64,000 nt of DNA from Streptomyces galbus (lineage in GTDB: Bacteria; Actinomycetota; Actinomycetes; Streptomycetales; Streptomycetaceae): contig NZ_SZPR01000002.1 in the NCBI RefSeq assembly GCF_005280195.1, positions 19,898 through 83,897 on the forward strand, in the 5' to 3' direction. The notes beneath the pieces were generated by a model that saw only the letters and a list, made by a program, of their open reading frames with translations, did not search any database and had not been told where the DNA came from. The number at the start of each line of letters is the position of its first letter. Position 1 is the first letter of the stretch. Made by a program: the position numbers and the translations under genes. Below, piece by piece: positions 37,063 to 45,108 of this stretch.

Positions 37063-38133
37063 CTACTTCCCCTTGTGCGCGGACTTCCCGCGGCCGCCCT
37101 TGTGCGCGCCGTTCTCCGTGCCGTGCTGGCTGTCGTACTGCTCGTACGCGTCGACGATACGGCCCACCAGCTTGTGCCGGACGACGTCGTGCGAGGACAG
37201 CCGGGCGAAGTGGACGTCGTCGACGCCCTCCAGGATCTCCTGCACCTGCCGCAGACCGGACTTGGTGCCGCTCGGCAGGTCGACCTGCGTCACGTCACCG
37301 GTGATGACGATCTTGGAGTCGAAGCCGAGGCGGGTGAGGAACATCTTCATCTGCTCGGGGCTCGTGTTCTGGGCCTCGTCCAGGATGATGAAGGCGTCGT
37401 TGAGCGTGCGGCCGCGCATGTACGCCAGCGGGGCGACCTCGATCGTGCCCGCCGCCATCAGCCGCGGGATCGAGTCGGGGTCGATCATGTCGTGCAGGGC
37501 GTCGTAGAGCGGGCGCAGGTAGGGGTCGATCTTCTCGTAGAGCGTGCCCGGCAGGAAGCCGAGGCGCTCGCCGGCCTCGACCGCGGGGCGGGTCAGGATG
37601 ATGCGGTTGACCTGCTTGGACTGCAGCGCCTGGACGGCCTTGGCCATCGCCAGGTACGTCTTGCCGGTGCCGGCGGGGCCGATGCCGAAGACGATCGTGT
37701 GGTGGTCGATCGCGTCGACGTACCGCTTCTGGTTGAGGGTCTTCGGGCGGATGGTGCGTCCCCGGGAGGACAGGATGTTCTGCGTGAGCACCTCGGCCGG
37801 GGTCTCCTGGCCGTCGTTGGTACCTGCCTCGCTCGCCCGCAGCATGGCGATCGACCGTTCCACTGCGTCCTCCGTCATCGGCTGCCCGGTGCGGAGCACC
37901 AGCATCATCTCTTCGAACACGCGCGAGATGAGGGCGACGTCGACCGTGTCGCCGACCGCGCTGATCTCATTGCCCCGGACGTGGATGTCGGCCCCCGGGA
38001 AGGCCTTCTCGATCACGCGCAGGAGGGAGTCTCCGGATCCCAGCACGGTCACCATGGGGTGCTGGGCGGGAACGGTGAACTGCGCTCGCGCCTGCCCCTG
38101 CGCGGGGGTGTGAGCTGTGGGTGTCTGAGTCAT
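37063..38133 (-). CDS. PhoH family protein (PhoH-like ATPase)
   Basis: 356 residues. Walker A is GPAGTGKT at 152-159, Walker [10 protein letters not shown] near 247-255, with [15 protein letters not shown] between. The N-terminal part includes a KH-like region ([29 protein letters not shown] in pieces), and the C-terminus is basic ([13 protein letters not shown]). The family is a predicted RNA helicase/ATPase linked to RNA processing and usually lies before ybeY, as here. Start ATG at 38133 lacks a clear ribosome site; the frame continues upstream without a good start. Confidence 0.92.
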   Translation of the reverse strand: MTQTPTAHTPAQGQARAQFTVPAQHPMVTVLGSGDSLLRVIEKAFPGADIHVRGNEISAVGDTVDVALISRVFEEMMLVLRTGQPMTEDAVERSIAMLRASEAGTNDGQETPAEVLTQNILSSRGRTIRPKTLNQKRYVDAIDHHTIVFGIGPAGTGKTYLAMAKAVQALQSKQVNRIILTRPAVEAGERLGFLPGTLYEKIDPYLRPLYDALHDMIDPDSIPRLMAAGTIEVAPLAYMRGRTLNDAFIILDEAQNTSPEQMKMFLTRLGFDSKIVITGDVTQVDLPSGTKSGLRQVQEILEGVDDVHFARLSSHDVVRHKLVGRIVDAYEQYDSQHGTENGAHKGGRGKSAHKGK

Positions 38134-38289
38134 GGGCCGGCTCTGTAGGCCTTGCTCGTCCTCCTCGATACGGCACGCGCGCCACACGGGCGGCCTGGCG
38201 ATTTCAAGGGTACGCCGGGCCACCGACAACGCCGTAGGCGTTTTATCGGTCCGGCCTCCGGGCCGACGAGGGACCGGCGTCCGACCCCC

Positions 38290-39432
38290 TCAGTTCGAAC
38301 GGCCGAAGCCGATCGTCGGGACCGCGCGGCGCAGGGGCCAGGGCCTCGCCGCGTCCTCGGGGAGCAGCCGCTCCAGGAACGCGTACCGGCTCAGGGCCGC
38401 CCGGTCCTGGCCCTCGACCGACTGCACCTCGCGCCACCAGGTCGCGATCTCCGACCAGCCGGGCGCCGACAGCGAGCCGCCGAACTCCTGCACCGACAGC
38501 GCGGCCACCAGCCCGGCGAAGGCGAGCCGGTCCGCCAGCGGCCAGCCGGCGAGCGAGCCGGTGACGAACCCGGCCACGAACACGTCCCCGGCGCCGGTGG
38601 GGTCGAGGGCCTCCACGGCGATCGCGGGCACCTCGGCCGTCTCCCCCGTCCGCCGGTCCACCGCGTACGCGCCCTCCGCGCCCAGCGTGACCACCGCGAC
38701 CGGCACGTGCTCGGTCAGGGCGTGCGCGGCGGCGCGCGGGGAGTCGGTGCGGGTGTAGCGCATGGCCTCCTCGGCGTTGGGCAGGAACGCCTCGCAGTGG
38801 GCGAGGTCGGACAGGCCGGCCAGGTCCCACGCGCCCGTGTCGTCCCAGCCGACGTCGCCGAAGATCCGGGTGCCCCGGGCGGCGGCCTGCGCGATCCAGG
38901 TGGCCGGCCGGCCCGGCACCAGGGAGGCGACCGCGGCCCGCGCGCGGGGCGGGCAGTCGGGGGCGGGCTCCTCGGGCGGCGGCTCGTGGCCGTGGGAGAC
39001 CATCGTGCGCTCCCCCTCGTACGCCATGGACACGGTGACCGGCGAGTGCCAGCCGGGCACGCTGCGCGACGGGGTCAGGTCGATGCCCTCGCCCTGTGCG
39101 AGGGCGTCCCAGCAGTACTCGCCGTAGTGGTCGTCGCCGAAGGCCGCCGCGAGACTGGTGCGCAGGCCGAGGCGGGCCAGCGCGGTGGCCATGTTGGCGA
39201 CCCCGCCGGGACTGGAGCCCATGCCGCGCGCCCAGGACTCGGTGCCGCGCACCGGCGCGGAGTCCAGGCCGGTGAAGACGATGTCGAGGAAGACGGTGCC
39301 CGTGAGGTACACGTCCCACGGGGGGTCGCCGGGCGCGCGCAGGGCGGCCAGGGGATCGACGTGGGCCTGGCGGTGCGGGCCCTCGGTGAGGGGCGACGGT
39401 CCCTTTCCGTGGGACGGGCCGGACGCGGTCAC
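38290..39432 (-). CDS. PfkB family carbohydrate/nucleoside kinase
   Basis: 380 residues, ribokinase fold. The anion-hole and catalytic motif is DPTGAGDVFVAGF (about 284-296) with the catalytic Asp, and the N-terminal substrate motif is SSPGGVANMATALARLG (about 73-89). Preceded by an N-terminal extension of about 35 residues that is Pro-rich and of unknown use. It phosphorylates a sugar or nucleoside; which one is not clear. Start GTG at 39432. It lies downstream of the glucarate genes on the same strand, 114 bp away, and could belong to the same catabolic unit, for example as a sugar-acid kinase. Confidence 0.88.
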   Translation of the reverse strand: MTASGPSHGKGPSPLTEGPHRQAHVDPLAALRAPGDPPWDVYLTGTVFLDIVFTGLDSAPVRGTESWARGMGSSPGGVANMATALARLGLRTSLAAAFGDDHYGEYCWDALAQGEGIDLTPSRSVPGWHSPVTVSMAYEGERTMVSHGHEPPPEEPAPDCPPRARAAVASLVPGRPATWIAQAAARGTRIFGDVGWDDTGAWDLAGLSDLAHCEAFLPNAEEAMRYTRTDSPRAAAHALTEHVPVAVVTLGAEGAYAVDRRTGETAEVPAIAVEALDPTGAGDVFVAGFVTGSLAGWPLADRLAFAGLVAALSVQEFGGSLSAPGWSEIATWWREVQSVEGQDRAALSRYAFLERLLPEDAARPWPLRRAVPTIGFGRSN

Positions 39433-39546
39433 GGTGCACTCCCTGACATGGTGCGGATCAGGCCAGTGTGCACCACCCCACCGGCAGCCGGGCGGTGCTC
39501 GCGCCCCGGGCGCCCGTCACGTCCGGCGGCCCGTGCCGCGCCGCGT

Positions 39547-40836
39547 TCACCAGCGGGGCACGGCCGGTGTGACCCACCGCGGGTCGGCGACGCGCAGGGC
39601 CGCCGCGTCGTCCCGGTCGCGCAGCCGGCCGTCGTCCTCCAGCCACCGCCGGTGCAGGAACGCCAGCCGCTCCCGGTCGAGTTCGACGCCGAGGCCGGGT
39701 CCGTCGGGCACCGCGACCCGGCCGCCGCTGATCGGGACGCGTGCGGTGAGGACGTCCTCGGACTGCCAGGGGTAGTGGGTGTCGCAGGCGTGGTGGAGGT
39801 TCGGCACGGTGGACGCGACGTGGGTCATCGCGGCCAGGCTGATCCCGAGGTGGGTGTTGGAGTGCATGGACACCCCGACGCCGAAGGCGGCGCACAGCGC
39901 GGCCAGGTGCTGGGTGGCGCGCAGGCCGCCCCAGTAGTGGTGGTCGGACAGGACGACCTGGACGGCGTCGCGGGTGAACGCCTCCTCGATCTCGGCGAAC
40001 GTCGTCACGCACATGTTGGTGGCGAGCGGCACGTCGGTCCCGGCGGCGACCTCGGCCATGGCCGGGGTGCCGAGCGCGGGGTCCTCCAGGTACTCCAGGA
40101 GACCGCCGACCTCCTCGGCGACCTTCAGCGAGGTCGCCACCGACCAGGCCCCGTTGGGGTCCAGGCGCAGGGGGTGTCCGGGGAAGGCCGCGGCGAGGGC
40201 GCGGACCGCGGCGACCTCCTCGTCGGGCGGGAACACGCCGCCCTTGAGCTTGAAGGAGGTGAAGCCGTAGCGCTCGGTGAACCGGCGGGCCTGCGCGACG
40301 ATCCCGGCCGGGTCCAGGGCGGCGCCCCAGTCGTCCTTCTCGGCGGGCACGCCCTCGGGGTGCTCCGCCCACTTGTAGAACAGGTAGGCGCTGTACTCGA
40401 CGCTGTCGCGCACCTTGCCGCCGAGCAGTGCGTGCACGGGCAGCCCGAGCGCCTTGCCGAGGGCGTCCAGGCAGGCCACCTCGAAGGCGGAGACGACGGA
40501 CAGGCGCAGCTTGTCGGCGGTCTGGACGCCGCGCAGCCCGCCGACGTCGACCTGTCCCGAGACCCGGGAGGCGTCCACGGCGACCTCGTCGGCGAGGGCG
40601 GACAGCGCGTTGAGGTCGCTGACCTGACGCCCCTTCAGCTTCTGCGCGAACGGCCGGGCCAGCTCGAGGTACTTGGTGTCGCCGTAGGTCTCGCCGACCC
40701 CGGTGGTCCCGTCGGCGGTGACGACCTCGACGACGAGCCGGGGGGTGTACGGCTGGTGCACGCCCTGGGTGTTGAGCAGGGGCGGGTCGGCGACGAGGAT
40801 CGGGGTGAGGATCACGTCGGTGACGGTGAGGTTCAC
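39547..40836 (-). CDS. gudD: Glucarate dehydratase (enolase superfamily)
   Basis: 429 residues. Converts D-glucarate (and often L-idarate) to 5-dehydro-4-deoxy-D-glucarate. Catalytic and metal residues follow the glucarate dehydratase pattern: KLKGG (KxK), RLDPNGAW, LEDPALG, ATNMCVT (Asn as third ligand), SDHHYWGG and SMHSNTHLGIS with the general-base His. Start GTG at 40836 overlaps the stop of the preceding dehydratase gene as GTGA. The adjacent next-step enzyme and the divergent IclR regulator fix the pathway. Confidence 0.93.
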   Translation of the reverse strand: MNLTVTDVILTPILVADPPLLNTQGVHQPYTPRLVVEVVTADGTTGVGETYGDTKYLELARPFAQKLKGRQVSDLNALSALADEVAVDASRVSGQVDVGGLRGVQTADKLRLSVVSAFEVACLDALGKALGLPVHALLGGKVRDSVEYSAYLFYKWAEHPEGVPAEKDDWGAALDPAGIVAQARRFTERYGFTSFKLKGGVFPPDEEVAAVRALAAAFPGHPLRLDPNGAWSVATSLKVAEEVGGLLEYLEDPALGTPAMAEVAAGTDVPLATNMCVTTFAEIEEAFTRDAVQVVLSDHHYWGGLRATQHLAALCAAFGVGVSMHSNTHLGISLAAMTHVASTVPNLHHACDTHYPWQSEDVLTARVPISGGRVAVPDGPGLGVELDRERLAFLHRRWLEDDGRLRDRDDAAALRVADPRWVTPAVPRW

Positions 40837-41771
40837 AGGGCGGCTCCCACGAGGTCGAGTCCGGCGGCGAGCAGGGTCCGCAGGTCGGCCAGGTCGGCCG
40901 CCGACGGGTCGGTGAGCGGGGCGCGCACGGGCCCGACCGGACGGCCGCGCAGCCGGGCCGCGGCCTTCACCAGGGACACGGCGTACCCCGGTGCCCGGTC
41001 GCGGAGTTCGACGAACGGGACGTAGAAGGCGCGCAGCAGCTTGTCCACGGTGCCGTCGTCGCCGTCGCGCAGGGCGGCGAAGAAGGCGTTCGCGATCTCG
41101 GGCGCGAAGGCGTGGACGGCGGAGGAGTAGGCGCTCACGCCGACGGCGGCGTAGGCGCGGGCCTGGACCTCGGCGGTGGCGGCGCCGTTGAAGAACAGGA
41201 AGCCCTCGGGGGCGGCGAGGGTGAGCCGCTGGAGGCGGTCGAGGTCGCTGTGGCCGTCCTTGAGGCCGATCACGGACGGGATCCGCGTGAGGCGCCGGAA
41301 CGCGGCGAGGGAGTAGTCGACCTGGCCGCGCTGGTAGACGACCAAGGGGAGCCGGGTGCGGGCGGCGAGCTGTTCGAGCTGGGCGACCAGGCCCTCCTGC
41401 GGTGCGGCGACGAGGTAGTGGGGCAGGACGAGCAGCGCGTCCGCGCCGGCGTCCTCGGCCTGGCGCGCGAACCGGACGGCCTGCGCCCAGCCGTACCCGA
41501 CGCCGGCCACGACGGGCACCCGGCCCGCCGCCTCCCCGACGGCGATCTCGACGACCCGCCGGTACTCGTCCTCGTCCAGGGCGTGGAACTCCCCGGTGCC
41601 GCAGGCCGGGAACAGGGCGCCGGGGGCGGCCGCGAGCCGGTCGGCGACATGGGCGCGGAAGCCGTCCGGGTCGAGTGAGCCGTCCTCGCGGAAGCTGGTG
41701 AGCGGGAACGACAGCACCCCGCGCGCCATGCCCTCCCGCAGCCGCCGGGCCGTGTCGGTGTCGGGACTCAC
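40833..41771 (-). CDS. 5-dehydro-4-deoxyglucarate dehydratase
   Basis: 312 residues, DHDPS-like Schiff-base enzyme. It converts 5-dehydro-4-deoxyglucarate to 2,5-dioxopentanoate (alpha-ketoglutarate semialdehyde) with loss of water and CO2, the step after GudD. The Lys is in IGLKDGHSD, the Tyr in VVYQRGQVDY, and the family opening is GVLSFPLTSF with FPACGTGEFHAL. Start GTG at 41771, ten bases after GGGGAG. First gene of the unit, divergent from iclR. A ketoglutarate-semialdehyde dehydrogenase is not in the window. Confidence 0.93.
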   Translation of the reverse strand: MSPDTDTARRLREGMARGVLSFPLTSFREDGSLDPDGFRAHVADRLAAAPGALFPACGTGEFHALDEDEYRRVVEIAVGEAAGRVPVVAGVGYGWAQAVRFARQAEDAGADALLVLPHYLVAAPQEGLVAQLEQLAARTRLPLVVYQRGQVDYSLAAFRRLTRIPSVIGLKDGHSDLDRLQRLTLAAPEGFLFFNGAATAEVQARAYAAVGVSAYSSAVHAFAPEIANAFFAALRDGDDGTVDKLLRAFYVPFVELRDRAPGYAVSLVKAAARLRGRPVGPVRAPLTDPSAADLADLRTLLAAGLDLVGAAL

Positions 41772-41894
41772 CCTCGCTCATCTCCCCATGTAGACGTCAT
41801 CCACGTACGAGAATGAAGGTTAGATACGCGAACGACACCCGTCAATGGCCCCCGCCGGGGCCGGCGGCCCCGGCCGCCCGCTTACGATCGGCGC

Positions 41895-42692
41895 ATGGTG
41901 GAGACAGACGGCGGCACGGGCGGCGTCCGTGAGGTGAAGTCCGCCGCGCGCACGGTCGAGCTGCTGGAACTGCTCGCCGAGCGCGGCGACCGCCCGGCCC
42001 GGCTGCAGGAGCTGGCCGACGAGCTGGGCGTGCCGCGCAGCTCGATGTACGCGCTGCTGCAGACGCTCGCCGCCCGCGGCTGGGTGCGCACCGACGTCAC
42101 CGGCTCGCTGTACGGCATCGGCATCCGCGCCCTGCTCACCGGCACCGGCTACCTGGACTCCGACCCGCGCGTGCGCGCCGCGCGCCCGTACCTGGACGAG
42201 GCGTCCGACGCGCTCGGCGAGACGATCCACCTGGGGCGCCTGGACGGCCGGGACGTGGCCTACCTGGCGACCCGGGAGTCGCACGCGTACCTGAGGACGA
42301 TCAGCAGGGTCGGACGGCGCCTGCCCGCCCACGCGGGCGCGCTGGGCAAGGCACTGCTCGCGGAACGCCCGGACGCCGAGCTGCCCGCGGGGCCGTACGC
42401 GGCGCTCACCCCGAACACGCACACCACCCGGGAGTCACTGGCCGCCGACCTCGCTGCGACGCGCGCCCGCGGCCACTCGGTCGACCGCGAGGAGGGCGTC
42501 CCGGGGCTGGTCGGCTTCGGCTTCGCGCTGCGCTACGACAGTCCGGCGCGGGACGCGATCAGTTGCTCGGTGCCGGTGGCGCGGCTCTCGCCGGAGCACG
42601 AGGCGCGGATCGTGGCCGTCATGGCGGAGACCAGGGCGAAGATCGAGGCGACGGCCACGGCACCCCCGGGCGGCACCGTGCAGTGGAGGTAG
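41895..42692 (+). CDS. IclR family transcriptional regulator of the glucarate genes
   Basis: 265 residues. An N-terminal winged helix (ARTVELLELLAERGDRPARLQELADELG in parts, then PRSSMYALLQTLAARGWV, about 17-65) is followed by the IclR effector-binding domain (ETIHLGRLDGRDVAYLATRESHAYLRT, then GRRLPAHAGALGKALLA). Start ATG at 41895. Divergent from the glucarate dehydratase pair with 123 bp between, so the inducer is probably glucarate or a catabolite. The spacer holds short matches such as GACGTC and ACGTACG but I could not pick out an operator with confidence. Confidence 0.9.
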   Translation: MVETDGGTGGVREVKSAARTVELLELLAERGDRPARLQELADELGVPRSSMYALLQTLAARGWVRTDVTGSLYGIGIRALLTGTGYLDSDPRVRAARPYLDEASDALGETIHLGRLDGRDVAYLATRESHAYLRTISRVGRRLPAHAGALGKALLAERPDAELPAGPYAALTPNTHTTRESLAADLAATRARGHSVDREEGVPGLVGFGFALRYDSPARDAISCSVPVARLSPEHEARIVAVMAETRAKIEATATAPPGGTVQWR

Positions 42693-42720
42693 CCGGCGCC
42701 GCGGCGGCCCCGGGGACGCG

Positions 42721-43746
42721 TCAGAAGCGGTACGCCTCCACCTCGGCGAGGTACCGCGCCCTGCGCTCCTCGTCGTCGTCCAGGAACGACGCGAGGAAGG
42801 AGTTGCGGGCCAGCTCGCGCAGCCGCTCCTCGTCCAGCCCGAGGGTCCGGCGGACCGCGTCGAGGGTGTCGCCGGCGTAGCCGCCGAAGTAGGCGGGGTC
42901 GTCGGAGTTGACCGTGCACAGCAGGCCGGCGTCGAGCATGGCGGGCAGCGGGTGGTCGGCGAGGGTGTCGACCGCGCGCAGGCGGACGTTGGACAGCGGG
43001 CACAGGGTGAGCGGGACGCGCTCCCGCACCAGCCGCTCGACCAGCGCGGGGTCCTCCAGGCAGCGCAGGCCGTGGTCGACGCGCTCGACGCCGAGCACGT
43101 CGAGGGCCTCGGTGATGTACGCGGGCGGCCCCTCCTCACCCGCGTGGGCGACACGCCGCAGCCCGAGCGCGGCGGCGGCCTCGTACACCTCGCGGAACTT
43201 CGCCGGCGGGTGCCCGACCTCCGCCGAGTCCAGGCCGACGCCGGTGATCCGGTCCAGGTACGGCTCGGCCGCCTGCAGGGTCGCCAGGGCCGAGTCGGCG
43301 GACTCGTCGCGCAGGAAGCACATGATCAGCCGGGTGGAGACGCCGTGCCGTTCCTCGCTGCGGCCGAGGGCCCGCCACAGCCCCTCGATGACCGTGCCGA
43401 GCTCCACCCCGCGCTGGGTGTGCGCCTGCGGGTCGAAGAAGATCTCCGCGTGCCGCACGCCCTGCGCGGCGGCGCGGGCCAGGTAGGCGTCGGCGAGGTC
43501 GGCGAAGTCCTGCTCGGTGCGCAGGACGTCCATCAGCGCGTAGTAGAGGTCCAGGAAGGACTGCAGGTCCTGGAAGTCGTACGCCCGGCGCAGGGCGTCG
43601 GTGTCGGCGTGGGGCAGGGTCACCCCGTTGCGCGCGGCCAGCGCGAAGGCCAGCTCCGGCTCCATGGTGCCTTCGATGTGCAGGTGCAGTTCGGCGATCG
43701 GCAGAGGCATCAAAGCATCGTACGGCCCGTTCACCGTCGATTTCAC
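42721..43746 (-). CDS. add: Adenosine deaminase
   Basis: 341 residues. Amidohydrolase that converts adenosine to inosine in purine salvage. Zinc motif HLHIEG at the N-terminus, HAGEEGPP with the catalytic Glu/His group (about 201-208), LCPLSNVRL and [10 protein letters not shown] at the C-terminal end supply the remaining ligands. Two starts are possible: GTG at 43746, which overlaps the RNase Z stop as GTGA and suggests coupling, and ATG at 43710 ([14 protein letters not shown]), which matches usual N-termini. Adenine deaminase activity of some relatives cannot be excluded. Confidence 0.92.
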   Translation of the reverse strand: MKSTVNGPYDALMPLPIAELHLHIEGTMEPELAFALAARNGVTLPHADTDALRRAYDFQDLQSFLDLYYALMDVLRTEQDFADLADAYLARAAAQGVRHAEIFFDPQAHTQRGVELGTVIEGLWRALGRSEERHGVSTRLIMCFLRDESADSALATLQAAEPYLDRITGVGLDSAEVGHPPAKFREVYEAAAALGLRRVAHAGEEGPPAYITEALDVLGVERVDHGLRCLEDPALVERLVRERVPLTLCPLSNVRLRAVDTLADHPLPAMLDAGLLCTVNSDDPAYFGGYAGDTLDAVRRTLGLDEERLRELARNSFLASFLDDDEERRARYLAEVEAYRF

Positions 43747-44648
43747 CGTCGCTTGGGGAGCGGCACCCGGAGCAGGTCGTGGGCCACGGTCAGCTCGCCC
43801 TCGAACCCGGCGGCGCGGGCCTGCCGCTCGAACTCGTCAGGGTCGGAGTAGCGCTGGCTGAAGTGCGTCAGCACCAGGTGCCGCACCCCCGCGTCGCGCG
43901 CCACCGCCGCGGCCTGGCCGGCCGTCAGGTGGCCGTGCTCGACGGCGAGCCGTTCGTCCTCGTCGAGGAAGGTCGACTCGATGACCAGCAGGTCGCAGTC
44001 CTCGGCGAGCGCGTGCACCCCGTCGCACAGCCGGGTGTCCATGATGAACGCGAACCGCTGCCCGCGCCGCACCTCGCTGACGTCCTCCAGCCGGACGTCC
44101 CCGAGGACGCCCTCGCGCTGGATGCGGCCGACGTCGGGTCCCCGCACGCCGAGCGCGGCCAGCCGGTCCGGCAGCATCCGGCGGCCGTCGGGCTCGACCA
44201 GCCGGTAGCCGTAGGACTCGACCGGGTGGGACAGCCGGCGGGCCTGGAGGGCGTACGAGCCGGTGACGGCGAGCGTGCCGTCGGCGTCGACGGGCGCCTC
44301 GGTGATGCCGACGGTCTCGCGGTAGGCGGTGGAGTACCGCAGCCGGGTGAAGAAGTGCTGCCCGGAGCGCGGGTAGTGGGCGGTGACCGGGTGCGGGACC
44401 CGGTCGAGGTTGATCCGCTGGATCACCCCGGCGAGCCCCAGGGAGTGGTCGCCGTGGAAGTGGGTGACGCAGACCCGGTTCAGGTCGTGCGCCGCGACCC
44501 CGGCGCGCACCATCTGGCGCTGGGTGCCCTCGCCGGGGTCGAACAGGATGCCCTCGCCGTCCCAGCGCAGCAGGTAGCCGTTGTGGTTGCGGTGCCGGGT
44601 CGGGACCTGGCTGGCGGTGCCGAGGACGACCAGTTCACGGACGGACAT
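43743..44648 (-). CDS. rnz: Ribonuclease Z
   Basis: 301 residues, metallo-beta-lactamase fold, processes the 3' ends of tRNA precursors. The metal motif [14 protein letters not shown] (about 62-75) is complete, DTRLCDG supplies the bridging Asp (about 191), and [10 protein letters not shown] the last His. The exosite region (about 155-185) is present. Start ATG at 44648, following the HIT gene by 6 bp. Its stop overlaps the adenosine deaminase GTG as GTGA. Confidence 0.94.
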   Translation of the reverse strand: MSVRELVVLGTASQVPTRHRNHNGYLLRWDGEGILFDPGEGTQRQMVRAGVAAHDLNRVCVTHFHGDHSLGLAGVIQRINLDRVPHPVTAHYPRSGQHFFTRLRYSTAYRETVGITEAPVDADGTLAVTGSYALQARRLSHPVESYGYRLVEPDGRRMLPDRLAALGVRGPDVGRIQREGVLGDVRLEDVSEVRRGQRFAFIMDTRLCDGVHALAEDCDLLVIESTFLDEDERLAVEHGHLTAGQAAAVARDAGVRHLVLTHFSQRYSDPDEFERQARAAGFEGELTVAHDLLRVPLPKRR

Positions 44649-44654
44649 CGCGAT

Positions 44655-45008
44655 CTATCCGGGGGGCCATTCCAGGCCGCGCCCGCCGATGACGTGCGCG
44701 TGGGCGTGCCAGACGGTCTGGCCCGCGCCGCTGCCGGTGTTGAAGACGGTGCGGTAGCTGTCGAGCTGCTCGTCCTCCGCGACGGCCCGCGTCTCGCGCA
44801 GCACGTCGGCGGCGAGCTCCGGCGCGGCGGCGGCGAGGGCGGCCGCGTTCTCGTGGTGCGCCTTGGGGATCACCAGGACGTGCGTGGGCGCCTGCGGGTT
44901 GATGTCCCGGAAGGCGAGGGTCGTCTCGGTCTCCCGCACGACCGTGGCCGGCACGTGCCCGCCGACGATCTTGCAGAACAGGCAGTCGTCCTGCGGCTCC
45001 CCTGCCAT
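44655..45008 (-). CDS. HIT (histidine triad) family protein
   Basis: 117 residues, HINT/Fhit-type nucleotide hydrolase. The triad is WHAHAHVIGG (about 100-109), and the N-terminal DDCLFCKIVGGHVPA with the CxxC is typical of Hint-branch proteins. These hydrolyse adenosine phosphoramidates. Start ATG at 45008. It lies 6 bp upstream of rnz on the same strand. A 12-bp tandem repeat fills the region upstream of it. Confidence 0.94.
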   Translation of the reverse strand: MAGEPQDDCLFCKIVGGHVPATVVRETETTLAFRDINPQAPTHVLVIPKAHHENAAALAAAAPELAADVLRETRAVAEDEQLDSYRTVFNTGSGAGQTVWHAHAHVIGGRGLEWPPG

Positions 45009-45030
45009 GCGTGTGCCTCCTGACGCCGGC

Positions 45031-45078
45031 CGGATCTCCGGTCGGATCTACGGTGGGATCTGCGGTCAGATGTACGGG
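45031..45078 (-). repeat. 12-bp tandem repeat, four units
   Basis: CGGATCTCCGGT, CGGATCTACGGT, GGGATCTGCGGT and CAGATGTACGGG lie head to tail between the tricorn-like gene and the HIT gene, starting 23 bp before the HIT ATG. Three of the four contain GGATCT. The block would be transcribed in the HIT leader. Confidence 0.75.
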
Positions 45079-45108
45079 GCATGCTAGTCGCCCCGGGGGT
45101 GCCCGCCG

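Noticed and set aside
41772..41894. IclR operator between the glucarate genes and the regulator
   Set aside because: Short palindromic words (GACGTC, ACGTACG) occur but none extends to a convincing 15-bp operator.
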